From contig NZ_CP082301.1 of the NCBI RefSeq assembly GCF_019880305.1, positions 3,100,001 through 3,164,000 on the forward strand: a stretch of DNA of 64,000 nucleotides, read 5' to 3'. Positions 1-7,799 of the stretch are shown here, in pieces. Numbering within the stretch: the first letter of the stretch is position 1; every line of letters begins with the position of its first letter. Under the pieces are notes generated by a model. The model saw nothing but the letters and a program-made list of their open reading frames with translations, made no database searches and had not been told where the DNA came from. The position numbers were made by a program, and so were the translations under genes. Source of the stretch: Streptomyces decoyicus (GTDB lineage Bacteria; Actinomycetota; Actinomycetes; Streptomycetales; Streptomycetaceae).

Positions 1-588
1 GGCTATGTCGAGCAGGTCACCGACGGGGCGTATGTCGTCGGCGAATCGCTCCTGCTCCTCGGAACGGGCGGCGACCGCGACCAGGCCCTGCGCGACAAGC
101 TCCAGCTCACCCTCGACCACCTGCGCGACTCGGTCGGCGCGGCGGTCTACATCAGCCGGTACATCGACGGCGAGGTGAAGATCCTCCACTACGCCGACGG
201 ACCGCTGGCACCCAAGGTCAACGAGTGGGCCGAGTTCCACCGCACGGCACACGCCAGCGCGGTCGGCAAATGTCTGCTGGCGCAGCTCGACCACGACGGC
301 CGCAAGGACCACCTCTCCCGTCACAAGACCGCCCGGCTCACCTCCCGGACGATCACCAACGAGAAGGTCCTGTTCCACAAGCTCGACAGCCAGCCGCCCA
401 CGGTCCCCGTCCTCGACCTCCAGGAGTACGCCGTCGGCACGGTCTGCGCGGCCGTCCCGATCACCGCCGGTTCGACGGTCGGCTGCCTCGCCCTGTCCAT
501 GCCGCTGGAGCACGCCCACCGTCTGCGCCAGGCCGCCGACACCCTCAACCGCCGGGCCGCTCCGGTTCTGCTGTCGCTGGCGATCTGA
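1..588 (+). CDS. IclR-family transcriptional regulator (5' truncated by window edge)
   Basis: The reading frame is open from base 1, so only the C-terminal part of about 195 residues is present. It matches the effector-binding domain of IclR regulators: a stretch with VGAAVYISR, then RTAHASAVGKCLLAQL, which resembles the AxGKAxLA signature of the family, and late in the chain GTVCAAVPITA followed by ALSMPLE. The N-terminal winged-helix domain lies outside the window. IclR proteins are dimeric regulators that bind small metabolites, often of aromatic or glyoxylate metabolism; the ligand cannot be inferred here. The gene is followed by a tRNA-Lys on the same strand and has no visible operon partner. 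Confidence 0.85.
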   Translation, partial: GYVEQVTDGAYVVGESLLLLGTGGDRDQALRDKLQLTLDHLRDSVGAAVYISRYIDGEVKILHYADGPLAPKVNEWAEFHRTAHASAVGKCLLAQLDHDGRKDHLSRHKTARLTSRTITNEKVLFHKLDSQPPTVPVLDLQEYAVGTVCAAVPITAGSTVGCLALSMPLEHAHRLRQAADTLNRRAAPVLLSLAI

Positions 589-754
589 GCGGGGCGGGAG
601 CCGGGCGGGTGGGAGCCAGGCTGGCGTGAGCCGGGCGGGTGTGAGCCAGGTGGGCGCCGGCCGGCCGGGCTCGCGCCGGGAGTGGCGCCGCCCCTCCGTC
701 CTCCGCCGCGGCTGTGGTCACGAGCACCCCTCTCGACCAGGTAGTATTTCTTTC

Positions 755-839
755 GTCAGCGCGCGCCGCTAGCTCAGTTGGTTAGAGCAGCTGACTCTTA
801 ATCAGCGGGTCCGGGGTTCGAGTCCCTGGCGGCGCACGT
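755..839 (+). repeat. 85-bp direct repeat carrying tRNA-Lys, copy A
   Basis: This 85-bp stretch (tRNA-Lys plus 8 bp upstream and 3 bp downstream) is identical to 6406-6490. The two copies have the same orientation and are 5,651 bp apart. Identity stops abruptly on both sides, and the following terminators differ in sequence. Confidence 0.95.
763..836 (+). tRNA. tRNA-Lys (CTT), copy 1
   Basis: This is a 74-nt cloverleaf with a perfect 7-bp acceptor stem (GCGCCGC with GCGGCGC), a D arm containing AGCTCAGTTGG, an anticodon stem GCTGA/TCAGC enclosing loop CTCTTAA (anticodon CTT), and a T loop GTTCGAG. The CCA end is not encoded. The sequence is identical to the second copy at 6414-6487, and the identity extends into short flanks. 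Confidence 0.97.
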
Positions 840-843
840 ATCG

Positions 844-883
844 AGTGGGCGTTTCCGGTTCTCCGGGAACGCCCACTTTGTTT
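844..883 (+). terminator. Rho-independent terminator of tRNA-Lys copy 1
   Basis: A perfect 13-bp stem (AGTGGGCGTTTCC with GGGAACGCCCACT) with an 8-nt loop is followed by TTGTTT. It begins 8 nt after the tRNA end. Confidence 0.9.
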
Positions 884-1028
884 GTCGTGACGGGGTGGGT
901 GGGGCCGCCGGGGCCCTCAAGCCGACGGTCCGTGGTCGACGGCCTGTGGTCGACGGCTCGCGGTCGACGGCTCACGGCTCACGGTCGGCAGCCGGGCCGG
1001 CCCCCGGGACCATCGGTCCAGGACGGGA
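884..1028. repeat. Gene-free spacer with short imperfect repeats
   Basis: The spacer between the tRNA terminator and the convergent acyl-CoA synthetase gene contains imperfect copies of GGTCGACGGC between about 930 and 990. No gene or site is recognised. Confidence 0.6.
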
Positions 1029-2909
1029 TCATCGGTCCAGGAGATGGGCCCGGTCGTGATCGCGGTACAGCGCCAGGAGAGCGGCCCGGTCCCCGGCGGT
1101 GAACGGGCGGTACGCGCTTCCGGCCGGAGCGGGGGAAACGGCGCGAGCAGGAGGAACCGCGGGACCTGCGGGAGTCGCGGGAACGGCAGGGGTGCCGGGG
1201 GCCCCGGGAACGCCAGACGTGTCAGGTCTGTCAGGTGTGGCATGGGTCGTGGGGTCCGCCGAGCCGAGCGGCGACCACCAGACCGGATCCGGGCAGCGGA
1301 AACCGGCCCGTCGCAGGGCGGCCCGATGCACCTTGTTCGTGGCGGTCACCGGCAGCGCGGCCACCGTCCGTACGAACCGGGGCGCCGTCTTCGTCCCGAG
1401 GTCGGGCTGGGCGGCGAGAAAGGCCACGAAGTCGTCCGGGTCGAACACGGCGCCCTCCCTCAGCGCCAGGGCCGCCATGACCTGGTCCCCGGCGACGGGG
1501 TCGGGCACCGCGTACACGGCCACTCCCTCGGCCGGGGCGTAACGGGCGAGGATGTTCTCGATCACCCCGGCGGCCAGATTCTCGCTGTCGACCCGTAGCC
1601 GGTCGTCCGAGCGCCCGGCGAAGTGGAAGAACCCCTCGGTGTCCCGGAAGAAGAGATCACCGGTCCAGTACCAGCCCGCACCGACCCGCCCCTCGCCCCG
1701 GCCGCGGGTGCGGGCGGCGGTCGCCTCGGGGTTGCGCCAGTAGCCCTCGAAGGAGCTGCGGCCGCGGTTGACCAGCTCGCCTATCGACTGCTCCCCGTTC
1801 AGCAGCCGGCCGGCCGGATCGAGACGGGCGCGCGGCAGCTCGGCGCCGGTCTCCGGGTCGACGACGGCGAGATCAGCTCCTGGCGCGGGCCGCCCGATGG
1901 CGCCGGGCGGGGTGTCCGGTGTGCGCTGGATCGCGGCGCCGCCCTCGGAGGAGCCGTACCCCTCGGTCAGGCGGACGCCGAACCGTGCGGCGAAGCGGGC
2001 GGCGTCGACGGCACCCGCCTCGGTGCCGAACCCGGCGCGCAGCGGATGGTCCCGGTCGTCCGGGGAGGGCGGGGTGGCGAGCAGATACTGCACGGCCCGG
2101 CCGACGTAGGTGAAGTAGGTGGCCCCGTAGCGGCGTACGTCGGGGAGGAAGGCGGAGGCCGAGAAGCGGCGGCGCAGCGCCACGGCCGCACCGCCGGCCA
2201 GCGCCGGAGCCCAACCGGCGATCACCGCGTTGCCGTGGAACATCGGCATACAGAGGTAGTGGACGTCGTCCCTGCGCACTCCGAAGAATCCGGCGGGCGA
2301 GTGTCCGGCGGCGGCCAGCCGGCCCTGGGTGCAGAGGGCTGCCTTGGGCGCGCCGGTGGAGCCGGAGGTGAAGTAGAGGAGCATCCGGGTGGCGGGCGTC
2401 GGGGTACGGAGGCCACCGGAGCCGGCGGCGATCTCGTCGGGCGTCGTGCCCTCGTACGGCCCCAGCAGTTCCCGGTAGGCCGGGTCGTCCACGACGAGGA
2501 TCCGCTCGGGCGGGACGGGGAGGTCCAGGCCGGCCAGCAGCGGCAGGTGGGCGCGTTCGGTGATCAGCAGCGCGCAGTCGGTATGGCTGATGTCGCGGGC
2601 GAGCTCCGGCCCGCGACGGGTGGGATTGATCCCGGCGACCGCGGCCCCGGCGAGTGCCGCCGCGCTCAGCCACAGCGGATACTCGGGCACATTGCCGAGC
2701 AGCACCCCGAGGTGCGCCTGCGCATCATGCGGCAGCAGCTCCCCCAGTAGCGCGGCCCGCGCGGCGGCACCGCCCGCCAGCTCGTGGTGGCTGAGCACGA
2801 GATCCCCGTACTTCGCACCCACCCGGTGATCGCCCCACTGCGCCTGTACGAGTTCCGCGACGGTGGCGGCGCCGGAACTTCCCTGCCTGCTGGTGCCGTT
2901 GGCTGCCAT
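1029..2909 (-). CDS. AMP-dependent fatty acyl-CoA synthetase
   Basis: This 626-residue adenylate-forming enzyme is expected to activate a fatty acid with ATP to the acyl-adenylate and transfer it to CoA. The P-loop motif TSGSTGAPK is at residues 181-189, the A5 motif TEGYGSSEGG at 315-324, and the later motifs YWTGDLFF and GRSDDRLRVDSENL follow. The overall form (HGNAV, GYWRN) resembles FATP/FadD6-type very-long-chain synthetases. The last 100 residues are Pro/Ala-rich low complexity, an unusual extension after the catalytic C-terminal domain. The gene stands alone, transcribed toward tRNA-Lys. The ATG start opens the conserved N-terminus, and no better start is seen. The substrate is inferred only from family. 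Confidence 0.88.
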   Translation of the reverse strand: MAANGTSRQGSSGAATVAELVQAQWGDHRVGAKYGDLVLSHHELAGGAAARAALLGELLPHDAQAHLGVLLGNVPEYPLWLSAAALAGAAVAGINPTRRGPELARDISHTDCALLITERAHLPLLAGLDLPVPPERILVVDDPAYRELLGPYEGTTPDEIAAGSGGLRTPTPATRMLLYFTSGSTGAPKAALCTQGRLAAAGHSPAGFFGVRRDDVHYLCMPMFHGNAVIAGWAPALAGGAAVALRRRFSASAFLPDVRRYGATYFTYVGRAVQYLLATPPSPDDRDHPLRAGFGTEAGAVDAARFAARFGVRLTEGYGSSEGGAAIQRTPDTPPGAIGRPAPGADLAVVDPETGAELPRARLDPAGRLLNGEQSIGELVNRGRSSFEGYWRNPEATAARTRGRGEGRVGAGWYWTGDLFFRDTEGFFHFAGRSDDRLRVDSENLAAGVIENILARYAPAEGVAVYAVPDPVAGDQVMAALALREGAVFDPDDFVAFLAAQPDLGTKTAPRFVRTVAALPVTATNKVHRAALRRAGFRCPDPVWWSPLGSADPTTHATPDRPDTSGVPGAPGTPAVPATPAGPAVPPARAVSPAPAGSAYRPFTAGDRAALLALYRDHDRAHLLDR

Positions 2910-3053
2910 GACGAGGGAGGGTAGCTGACGTCCCGTCAGATGTGGACCCGGGTGGGGCGAGGGGCGCGGGGACCGGCCGGGGCCTCCCCGAGGGATGTTC
3001 TCGGCGAGGCCCGTGGGGGTGAGGGGTGGGGTCGTGGTCCGGCGTCGGAGGGC

Positions 3054-3647
3054 TCAGGAGAGGTCGACGTCCGAACAGGCGTAGAAGGCGTTGCCCGTGT
3101 CGGCGATGTTCCAGACGCCGAGGATGAGGTGGCGGCCGGACTTCTGGGTGGGGACGGTGCCCTGGTGCTGGACGGTCGAGCCGGGCTGGGCGCCACCCAT
3201 GGGGACCGTCATGAACGGCTCGGGTTCGAAGTCGGCGCGAGTGAGCGGCTTGCCGGGGTCGTAGCCGTCCTTGGTGATGAAGTACTCGAAGTCCGTGGTG
3301 GCGTGCCGCGCCGTCAGGCGCCAGGTGAAGGTGTAGCCCTGCCCGGGGGAGAGCTTGGTGCCGGGCCACGAGCCGCCGCGCGGATCGTCCAGCTCGGCGA
3401 AGTTCTCGTGCCCGCCGGAACAGATCTTGCCGTCCGCGGGGCCGGCGGCCGGGAAGCCCTTGGGGGCCTCGACGCTCTGCGGTTCGTACTGGATCGCGCC
3501 GCAGTCCTTGACGGTGCCGTTGGCGCAGAGCGCCTGACGACTGGGGGGTGCGTCGCTGTAGCCGTGACTGGAGGCGCTGCCCGTCGCGAGCAGGGAGACA
3601 CCCAGGACGCCGAGGCCGATCACGGCGGCACTGATCTTTTTGCGCAT
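3054..3647 (-). CDS. lpmP: AA10 lytic polysaccharide monooxygenase
   Basis: This is a secreted copper enzyme of about 197 residues. The signal peptide has a positively charged start (MRKK) and a hydrophobic core, with cleavage expected after residue 27, so His28 becomes the N-terminus (HGYSDAPPSRQALC). That His and the His of TARHATTDF would form the copper histidine brace; the C-terminal NAFYACSDVDL fits the axial Phe region of AA10. Such enzymes cleave chitin or cellulose oxidatively. In S. coelicolor and S. lividans, LpmP acts with CslA and GlxA to deposit the hyphal-tip glycan, and the same genes are close by here. The start at 3647 is chosen because AGGAG precedes it; an upstream in-frame start lacks one. 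A DasR-like palindrome lies about 95 bp upstream. Confidence 0.9.
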   Translation of the reverse strand: MRKKISAAVIGLGVLGVSLLATGSASSHGYSDAPPSRQALCANGTVKDCGAIQYEPQSVEAPKGFPAAGPADGKICSGGHENFAELDDPRGGSWPGTKLSPGQGYTFTWRLTARHATTDFEYFITKDGYDPGKPLTRADFEPEPFMTVPMGGAQPGSTVQHQGTVPTQKSGRHLILGVWNIADTGNAFYACSDVDLS

Positions 3648-3743
3648 GCTTCGCTCCTGAAGAACGTGGGGGGAGTTCCATGAGCCAGGTGAAAGGCAGT
3701 GCACTGCGGGCGGTGCCGGATGGTGCGGGATGGTTCCGGATGG

Positions 3744-3759
3744 TGCGGTCTAGACCAAA
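3744..3759. promoter_or_regulatory. DasR-like operator (dre) upstream of lpmP
   Basis: TGCGGTCTAGACCAAA contains the perfect 10-bp palindrome GGTCTAGACC, the core of the DasR consensus ACTGGTCTAGACCAGT (11 of 16 positions match). It lies about 97 bp upstream of the lpmP start. DasR represses chitin and GlcNAc genes in Streptomyces; control of lpmP by it is inferred. Confidence 0.6.
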
Positions 3760-3829
3760 CGGCAGACTAAGGGCGCAGCGCTGAGCATGTCCATACCAAT
3801 GACCGGGCCAGGGTGCGTCGGGTCACCCG

Positions 3830-4085
3830 GGCGGGTCGGATCACACCGGGTCGCGGCACGTCGCGGTCGGGCGTGGGCACGTCGTAGTCGGGCGCGGCAC
3901 GTCGCGGTCGGGCGTGGGCACGTCGCGGTCGGGCGCGGCACGTCGTATTCGGTCGCGGCACGCCATAGTCGGTCGCGGCACGTCGTAGTCGAGTCGCGTC
4001 AGGTCGGGGCGGGTCCCGCCGCCGGGGGGCGAGTCGGGTCGGGGCGGGTCCCGCCGCCGGGGGGCCGATTCGGGGGCGGGTCGGG
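3830..4085. repeat. Imperfect tandem repeats between lpmP and the next gene
   Basis: The spacer 3648-4089 holds no gene. From about 3840 to 4010 it is built from degenerate units resembling GGTCGCGGCACGTCGTAGTC, at least seven in a row, followed by two copies of a longer unit with GGGTCCCGCCGCCGGGGG. No coding frame looks real. The repeats may be a decayed minisatellite. Confidence 0.65.
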
Positions 4086-4089
4086 TCGG

Positions 4090-5520
4090 TCAGGCTGCCG
4101 CCGTGAGCGGGCCCGTGGTGGGGCGGGCGGCGGCCTGCACTAGAGCGGTGTACGTGCGGCGGAGGGCTATCAGGGACTCCTGGGCCTCGCGGTAGACGGC
4201 GGCGTCCGGGCCGCCGCGGTGGGCGAGAGTGCGCACGGGTGCACAGTGACGGTCCATCGCGCTGAGCCAGGCACGGTGCTGCGCCGGGAGATGGCGTCGC
4301 ATCATCTGGCGCCTGCCCTCACCCATCCGGCGGCCGCCGATGCCCAGCACCGCCTCGGCGGCCTGGAGTACCGGCGGCTCCAGGGCGCCCTGTTCGGCGA
4401 GCGCGCCGAGTACCGCGCGCTGCTGTGGCGTGGCCGGCGCGGCCGTCAGCTCCGCCGCCTCGGCGAGGAGCTGGGTGCGCAGCGCATGCTGGACGCGCAC
4501 CAGGCGGCGCAGCGCCGTCGGGGTGGAGGAGTCGTCGGGCGACCGGCCCGCAAGGGTCTCGGCGAGCCGGAAGAGCCAGATCCCGTGTGCCTCCAGGCGG
4601 GTCGCGGCCAGCATCAACCGGTCCAGGCGGCTGAGCGGTTGTCCCTCCGGGGCCCAGCGGACGATCGGGACGAGCACTTCGGTGCGGGCCAGTTGATCGA
4701 TGGGGATGTGGCGGCGGGGCTTGCGTTCGGGGACCCAGTTGTGGAGCGCGAGGGTCGGCAGGGCGACGAACTGATCGTGGTCGATACGGTGCGCGATCGC
4801 CGCCCACAGATCGAGAAATGCCCCGTCGGCGACCTCGCGGGCGGCCGGTGCCTGCGGGTCGAGCCCGCACCAGCCACAGGACACCGCGATCACCGCGATC
4901 CGCATGGCGGCGGCCTCCGCATTGCGCAGGGAGAGGCGGGAGACACGTTGCCGCAGGGCGGACAACTCGTCGGCGCGATGGGCTCGTTCGACGAGGGCAA
5001 TGGCGGCCTCCCGGTCGGGCGCGATCGCGGCCGCGCGCGCCATGGCGTCCAGCCGGGTCCAGGTTCCGATCATGGAACGGACGGGCGGCCGCTCGGGCAG
5101 AAAGCCGTGCGCGCAGGGGTCGTGCGGGGAGGCGGTGGCGGGTTCCGCGGAGGCGGAGTTTTCCGCGGAGGCGGAGTTTTCCGCGGAGGCGGCAGCGGTC
5201 GGCGGCAGGCCGGGGCCGGGGGCAGACGCGGCACACGGGCCGGACACGCCGGTCGGTATACGGGAGCCGGGGGCGGTCGCGGGCGCACCCTCAGCCGCAG
5301 GCTCGGTCGCGGTCGCGGGCCTGGCCGACGGGCCGGCCTCACCCGCGGCCGCGGGCCTGGCCGCAGGCACACCCGCAGCCGCGCCGGTGCTCCCCGTCAC
5401 CGTCGCGCCCGGCGTCGCGCCCGGCGTCGCGCCCGGCGTCGCGCCCGGCGTCGCGCCCGGCGTCGCGCTCGCCGTCGCGCTCGTGACTGCCATCGTGGTC
5501 GTGGTCGTGGTCGTGGTCAT
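4090..5520 (-). CDS. Unrecognised protein downstream of an SsgA-like gene
   Basis: I do not recognise this 476-residue protein. The N-terminal 130 residues are low complexity: a run of threonines, five TPGA repeats encoded by a 12-bp tandem repeat, and two SAENSA repeats. The rest is a mostly helical Ala/Leu/Arg-rich domain with a CGWC motif, the segment RKPRRHIPIDQLARTEVLVP and a C-terminal helix YREAQESLIALRRTYTALV. No signal peptide or membrane span is evident. The start is placed at the ATG at 5520, 16 nt after the stop of the SsgA-like gene, which suggests one operon and possibly a role in the same developmental process. An upstream in-frame start would overlap that gene. Confidence 0.7.
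   Translation of the reverse strand: MTTTTTTTTMAVTSATASATPGATPGATPGATPGATPGATVTGSTGAAAGVPAARPAAAGEAGPSARPATATEPAAEGAPATAPGSRIPTGVSGPCAASAPGPGLPPTAAASAENSASAENSASAEPATASPHDPCAHGFLPERPPVRSMIGTWTRLDAMARAAAIAPDREAAIALVERAHRADELSALRQRVSRLSLRNAEAAAMRIAVIAVSCGWCGLDPQAPAAREVADGAFLDLWAAIAHRIDHDQFVALPTLALHNWVPERKPRRHIPIDQLARTEVLVPIVRWAPEGQPLSRLDRLMLAATRLEAHGIWLFRLAETLAGRSPDDSSTPTALRRLVRVQHALRTQLLAEAAELTAAPATPQQRAVLGALAEQGALEPPVLQAAEAVLGIGGRRMGEGRRQMMRRHLPAQHRAWLSAMDRHCAPVRTLAHRGGPDAAVYREAQESLIALRRTYTALVQAAARPTTGPLTAAA
5405..5464. repeat. 12-bp in-frame tandem repeat (5 copies)
   Basis: Five perfect copies of GCGCCCGGCGTC encode TPGA repeats on the minus strand in the unrecognised protein. The unit is a multiple of three, so copy-number changes would keep the frame. 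Confidence 0.95.
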
Positions 5521-5536
5521 GATCGCCTGTCCCCCA

Positions 5537-5956
5537 TCAGCACTTCCCGGCGAACAGCCGGGCCAGGTGGGTGTCCATGTCGAGGTAGCGGTCCTCATGG
5601 CCGGGCGGGACGATCGCCACGGTCTGCTCCAGCCACGCAGTCAGCTCCGTCGCGCGCACCGACAGCTCGCACACGCTGTCATCGGTGGACAGCTCGATGT
5701 GCACGCGGCGCGATTCGCCCGGCCGGCGGAAGGGCCACACCCGTACGTCCCCCTCGCCTGCTTCGTCGTGCAGCCCCGTCAGCAGCAGATCGCGGGCGAA
5801 CAGCCACGTGGCCACCTTCTGGCCACGGCTGATGAAGGCAACCTCGACCTCGTACGGGCGGTCGCTGCGATAGCTGAACCGGCCGGCCACCGGAACTGCT
5901 TCGTCCGGCCCGAGGAGGAGCTGCATCTCAAGGGTGCGCTTGGCTGTCGACACCAC
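5537..5956 (-). CDS. SsgA-like sporulation and cell-division regulator (SALP)
   Basis: This protein of about 139 residues has the SsgA-family layout: PVAGRFSYRSDRPYEVEVAF, then WLFARDLLLTGLHDEAGEGDV leading to RVWPFRR, and a C-terminal PPGHEDRYLDMDTHLARLF. SsgA-like proteins occur in sporulating actinomycetes and guide septum placement, peptidoglycan synthesis and autolysis; SsgB positions FtsZ. Which paralogue this is cannot be told from sequence alone. The start is uncertain: a TTG at 5965 overlaps the GGAAAGG ribosome site, so a GTG at 5956 (used here) or 5953 gives better spacing. It lies just upstream of the unrecognised gene ending at 4090. Confidence 0.85.
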   Translation of the reverse strand: MVSTAKRTLEMQLLLGPDEAVPVAGRFSYRSDRPYEVEVAFISRGQKVATWLFARDLLLTGLHDEAGEGDVRVWPFRRPGESRRVHIELSTDDSVCELSVRATELTAWLEQTVAIVPPGHEDRYLDMDTHLARLFAGKC

Positions 5957-6405
5957 GACGATCAACCTTTCCGACGGAGGGGCGAGTCCCGGGGACCCGG
6001 TCCGGGGCGCGCGTCCTGGCAGACGTTGCTGTGGAGGGTGGGGTTGCGGGAGGCGGAGGAGGAGTGACGGACGCCATGGCCGGCACCCTCCGGACGTATG
6101 GAGTTGTTTCGCCGCGAAGCTCGCTTCAGCCTCTCAACCGGCAGGAGATATCGCATGTTGACGGCGCAACTGATGATCTACCGCCATGGAACCGATGAAC
6201 TCGATCTTCACAGAGCAATCGGGGCGAACTGCCGGTCGAAAGTCCCAAGATCAAGGGACCTTTGCCCCATACGGGGCAGGATTCTCGTGCGGTAACGCGG
6301 ACGGGCCGGACGCCATTGCGAGTGGCCGGGATCACATGGCCCGAGTGCGTGATCTGCCTGGCCGGGGGTACAGAGCACATCTCGAGTTCGTGTAAAGTTC
6401 TTCAG
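5957..6405. other. Gene-free region upstream of the SsgA-like gene and tRNA-Lys copy 2
   Basis: This 450-bp stretch has no frame with credible codon use. It should hold the promoters of the SsgA-like gene (minus strand) and of the second tRNA-Lys (plus strand). The part from 6100 to 6400 is less GC-rich than its surroundings. Confidence 0.6.
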
Positions 6406-6490
6406 GTCAGCGCGCGCCGCTAGCTCAGTTGGTTAGAGCAGCTGACTCTTAATCAGCGGGTCCGGGGTTCGAGTCCCTGGCGGCGCACGT
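6406..6490 (+). repeat. 85-bp direct repeat carrying tRNA-Lys, copy B
   Basis: Identical to 755-839. Recombination between the two copies would delete or duplicate a 5.65 kb segment carrying the acyl-CoA synthetase, lpmP, the unrecognised gene and the SsgA-like gene. Confidence 0.95.
6414..6487 (+). tRNA. tRNA-Lys (CTT), copy 2
   Basis: Every base matches copy 1 at 763-836, including the CTT anticodon, the 7-bp acceptor stem and the T loop. It has its own terminator immediately downstream. Confidence 0.97.
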
Positions 6491-6492
6491 CA

Positions 6493-6527
6493 GACTGAGG
6501 CCCCTCGCCATGCGGGGGGCCTCAGTC
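6493..6527 (+). terminator. Terminator of tRNA-Lys copy 2
   Basis: A 12-bp stem GACTGAGGCCCC with GGGGCCTCAGTC and an 11-nt loop begins 6 nt after the tRNA. It has no U-tract, as is common in high-GC actinomycetes. Confidence 0.85.
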
Positions 6528-7799
6528 ATGCGGTCGGCCGAACGGATGACCGGCTCCGCCGCCCCGCGGGAACACCCCCGGAGCCCGATCTTCGCGTCAC
6601 CCCGGACGGCGACGCCCCGGACGGCGATGCCCCGGACGGCGACGCCCCCGGACGGCAATGCCCCGCACGGCGACACCCCCGGCGACGATGCCCCGAACGG
6701 CAACAATCGAGATCTGTGCGATCACAAACAGTAATTCCCGGATCACCTAGGGATTCGTTCACCGGAGGCTCCCTACCCTTTTCCATGGGCCCTCCGTTCC
6801 GCTGTCTCACGATTTACCGGGCCGCCCCGGATCTACCCACGGCCGGCGACCACCACCCCGGCGGCCAATGCGGGCATCGACGTCGGCACCGACACCGTGA
6901 CGGCAGACGCCGTGACGGCAGACAAGGCAGCAGGCACAAATCCCGGTACCGCGATCCACGACCCGCGGAGGGATAGCCGTGACGCTCCCCCACCGGTCGC
7001 CACCAGGCAGAACGAGACGCCCCCGGAGCGGGGCTTCAGCTTCGGCCAATTTGGCGTACGCGCAGGTAACTTCACCCGAGTCGACAAACGGCTGAACCCG
7101 TCGCGGACCTGCCCCGCACCCGCTTCCCGGTGAATGCGTTCGGATACAGTGGGCGCGCCGCACACATGGGTCCTCAAGTCCCTTGACCAGGCCGGTCGTT
7201 CGCGTCAATGCTGCGTCCTTGCCGTCCGCACGTCGTCCGTCACGCCGTCCGCCATGCCGCCGGAGATTTTCTCGGTGCGCACATTTTCTTTGCCGGTTGA
7301 CAGCCGGTCGACGGGGAACATTACCCGTGGGAGATGACCCCTTTACGCACCGTGTTCTCCCCCTTCCCCGCGCGGCAGGGCCGTCCTGGCCATTACTCCG
7401 ATATCCGCCGACAGCGGGAAATTTGGCACCAGGTCCGTATCAAAGTGATGTGCTCTGCGCCACACGCCGCACCGTCTTACGTAGTCTTGTGCACAATTCC
7501 CTTGGCAAGTCTTGCCATCACCACGGCGGTTAGGGACCCTGACCTGGCAACTCGGTGAAATGAGGGACCGCATAGCCGAGTGGTAACAGTCAGGTCCGCC
7601 AGTTGGCGTGATGTGACCACGGGGAAATCGCCGCTTGGCAGGATCGCGGCAGCGTTGCATACGCAACCGGAAGATGGTCGCCGCCATCTGACGGTGCAGG
7701 CGGTCGACATCACAGCGCCCGGGTCGGCCGCGGGGGACCGTGGACCCGGGCCATCAGCAAACGGCACGCAGTGCACGCTGCGTGCGGGGGGATGGACTC
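6528..7799. other. 1.3 kb gene-free region upstream of cslA
   Basis: No open frame here has Streptomyces-like codon use. From 6597 to 6700 there are imperfect 15-bp repeats (CCCCGGACGGCGACG type). From about 6700 to 7600 the base composition is more AT-rich than the neighbouring genes, as expected of promoter or untranslated sequence. A hairpin at 7541-7596 is annotated separately. The length is unusual for a Streptomyces intergenic region and suggests a long leader or an unrecognised RNA. Confidence 0.55.
7541..7596 (+). promoter_or_regulatory. Possible structured leader hairpin upstream of cslA
   Basis: GACCTG and ACTCGG on the 5' side pair with CCGAGT and CAGGTC on the 3' side, forming an interrupted 12-bp stem about 200 nt before the cslA start. 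No known riboswitch family is recognised. Confidence 0.35.

Noticed and set aside
6449..6706. Minus-strand open frame with pentapeptide-like AVRG repeats
   Set aside because: It reads through the tRNA-Lys gene and its terminator; the repeats come from the 15-bp DNA repeat, and codon use is not Streptomyces-like.
6785..6976. Open frame starting at an ATG after GGAGG upstream of cslA
   Set aside because: The spacing from GGAGG is 17 nt, the sequence is His/Arg-rich low complexity and it shows no GC3 bias.
7568..7610. Sequence GCATAGCCGAGTGGTAACAG resembling a tRNA D arm
   Set aside because: No anticodon arm, T arm or matching acceptor stem can be formed.
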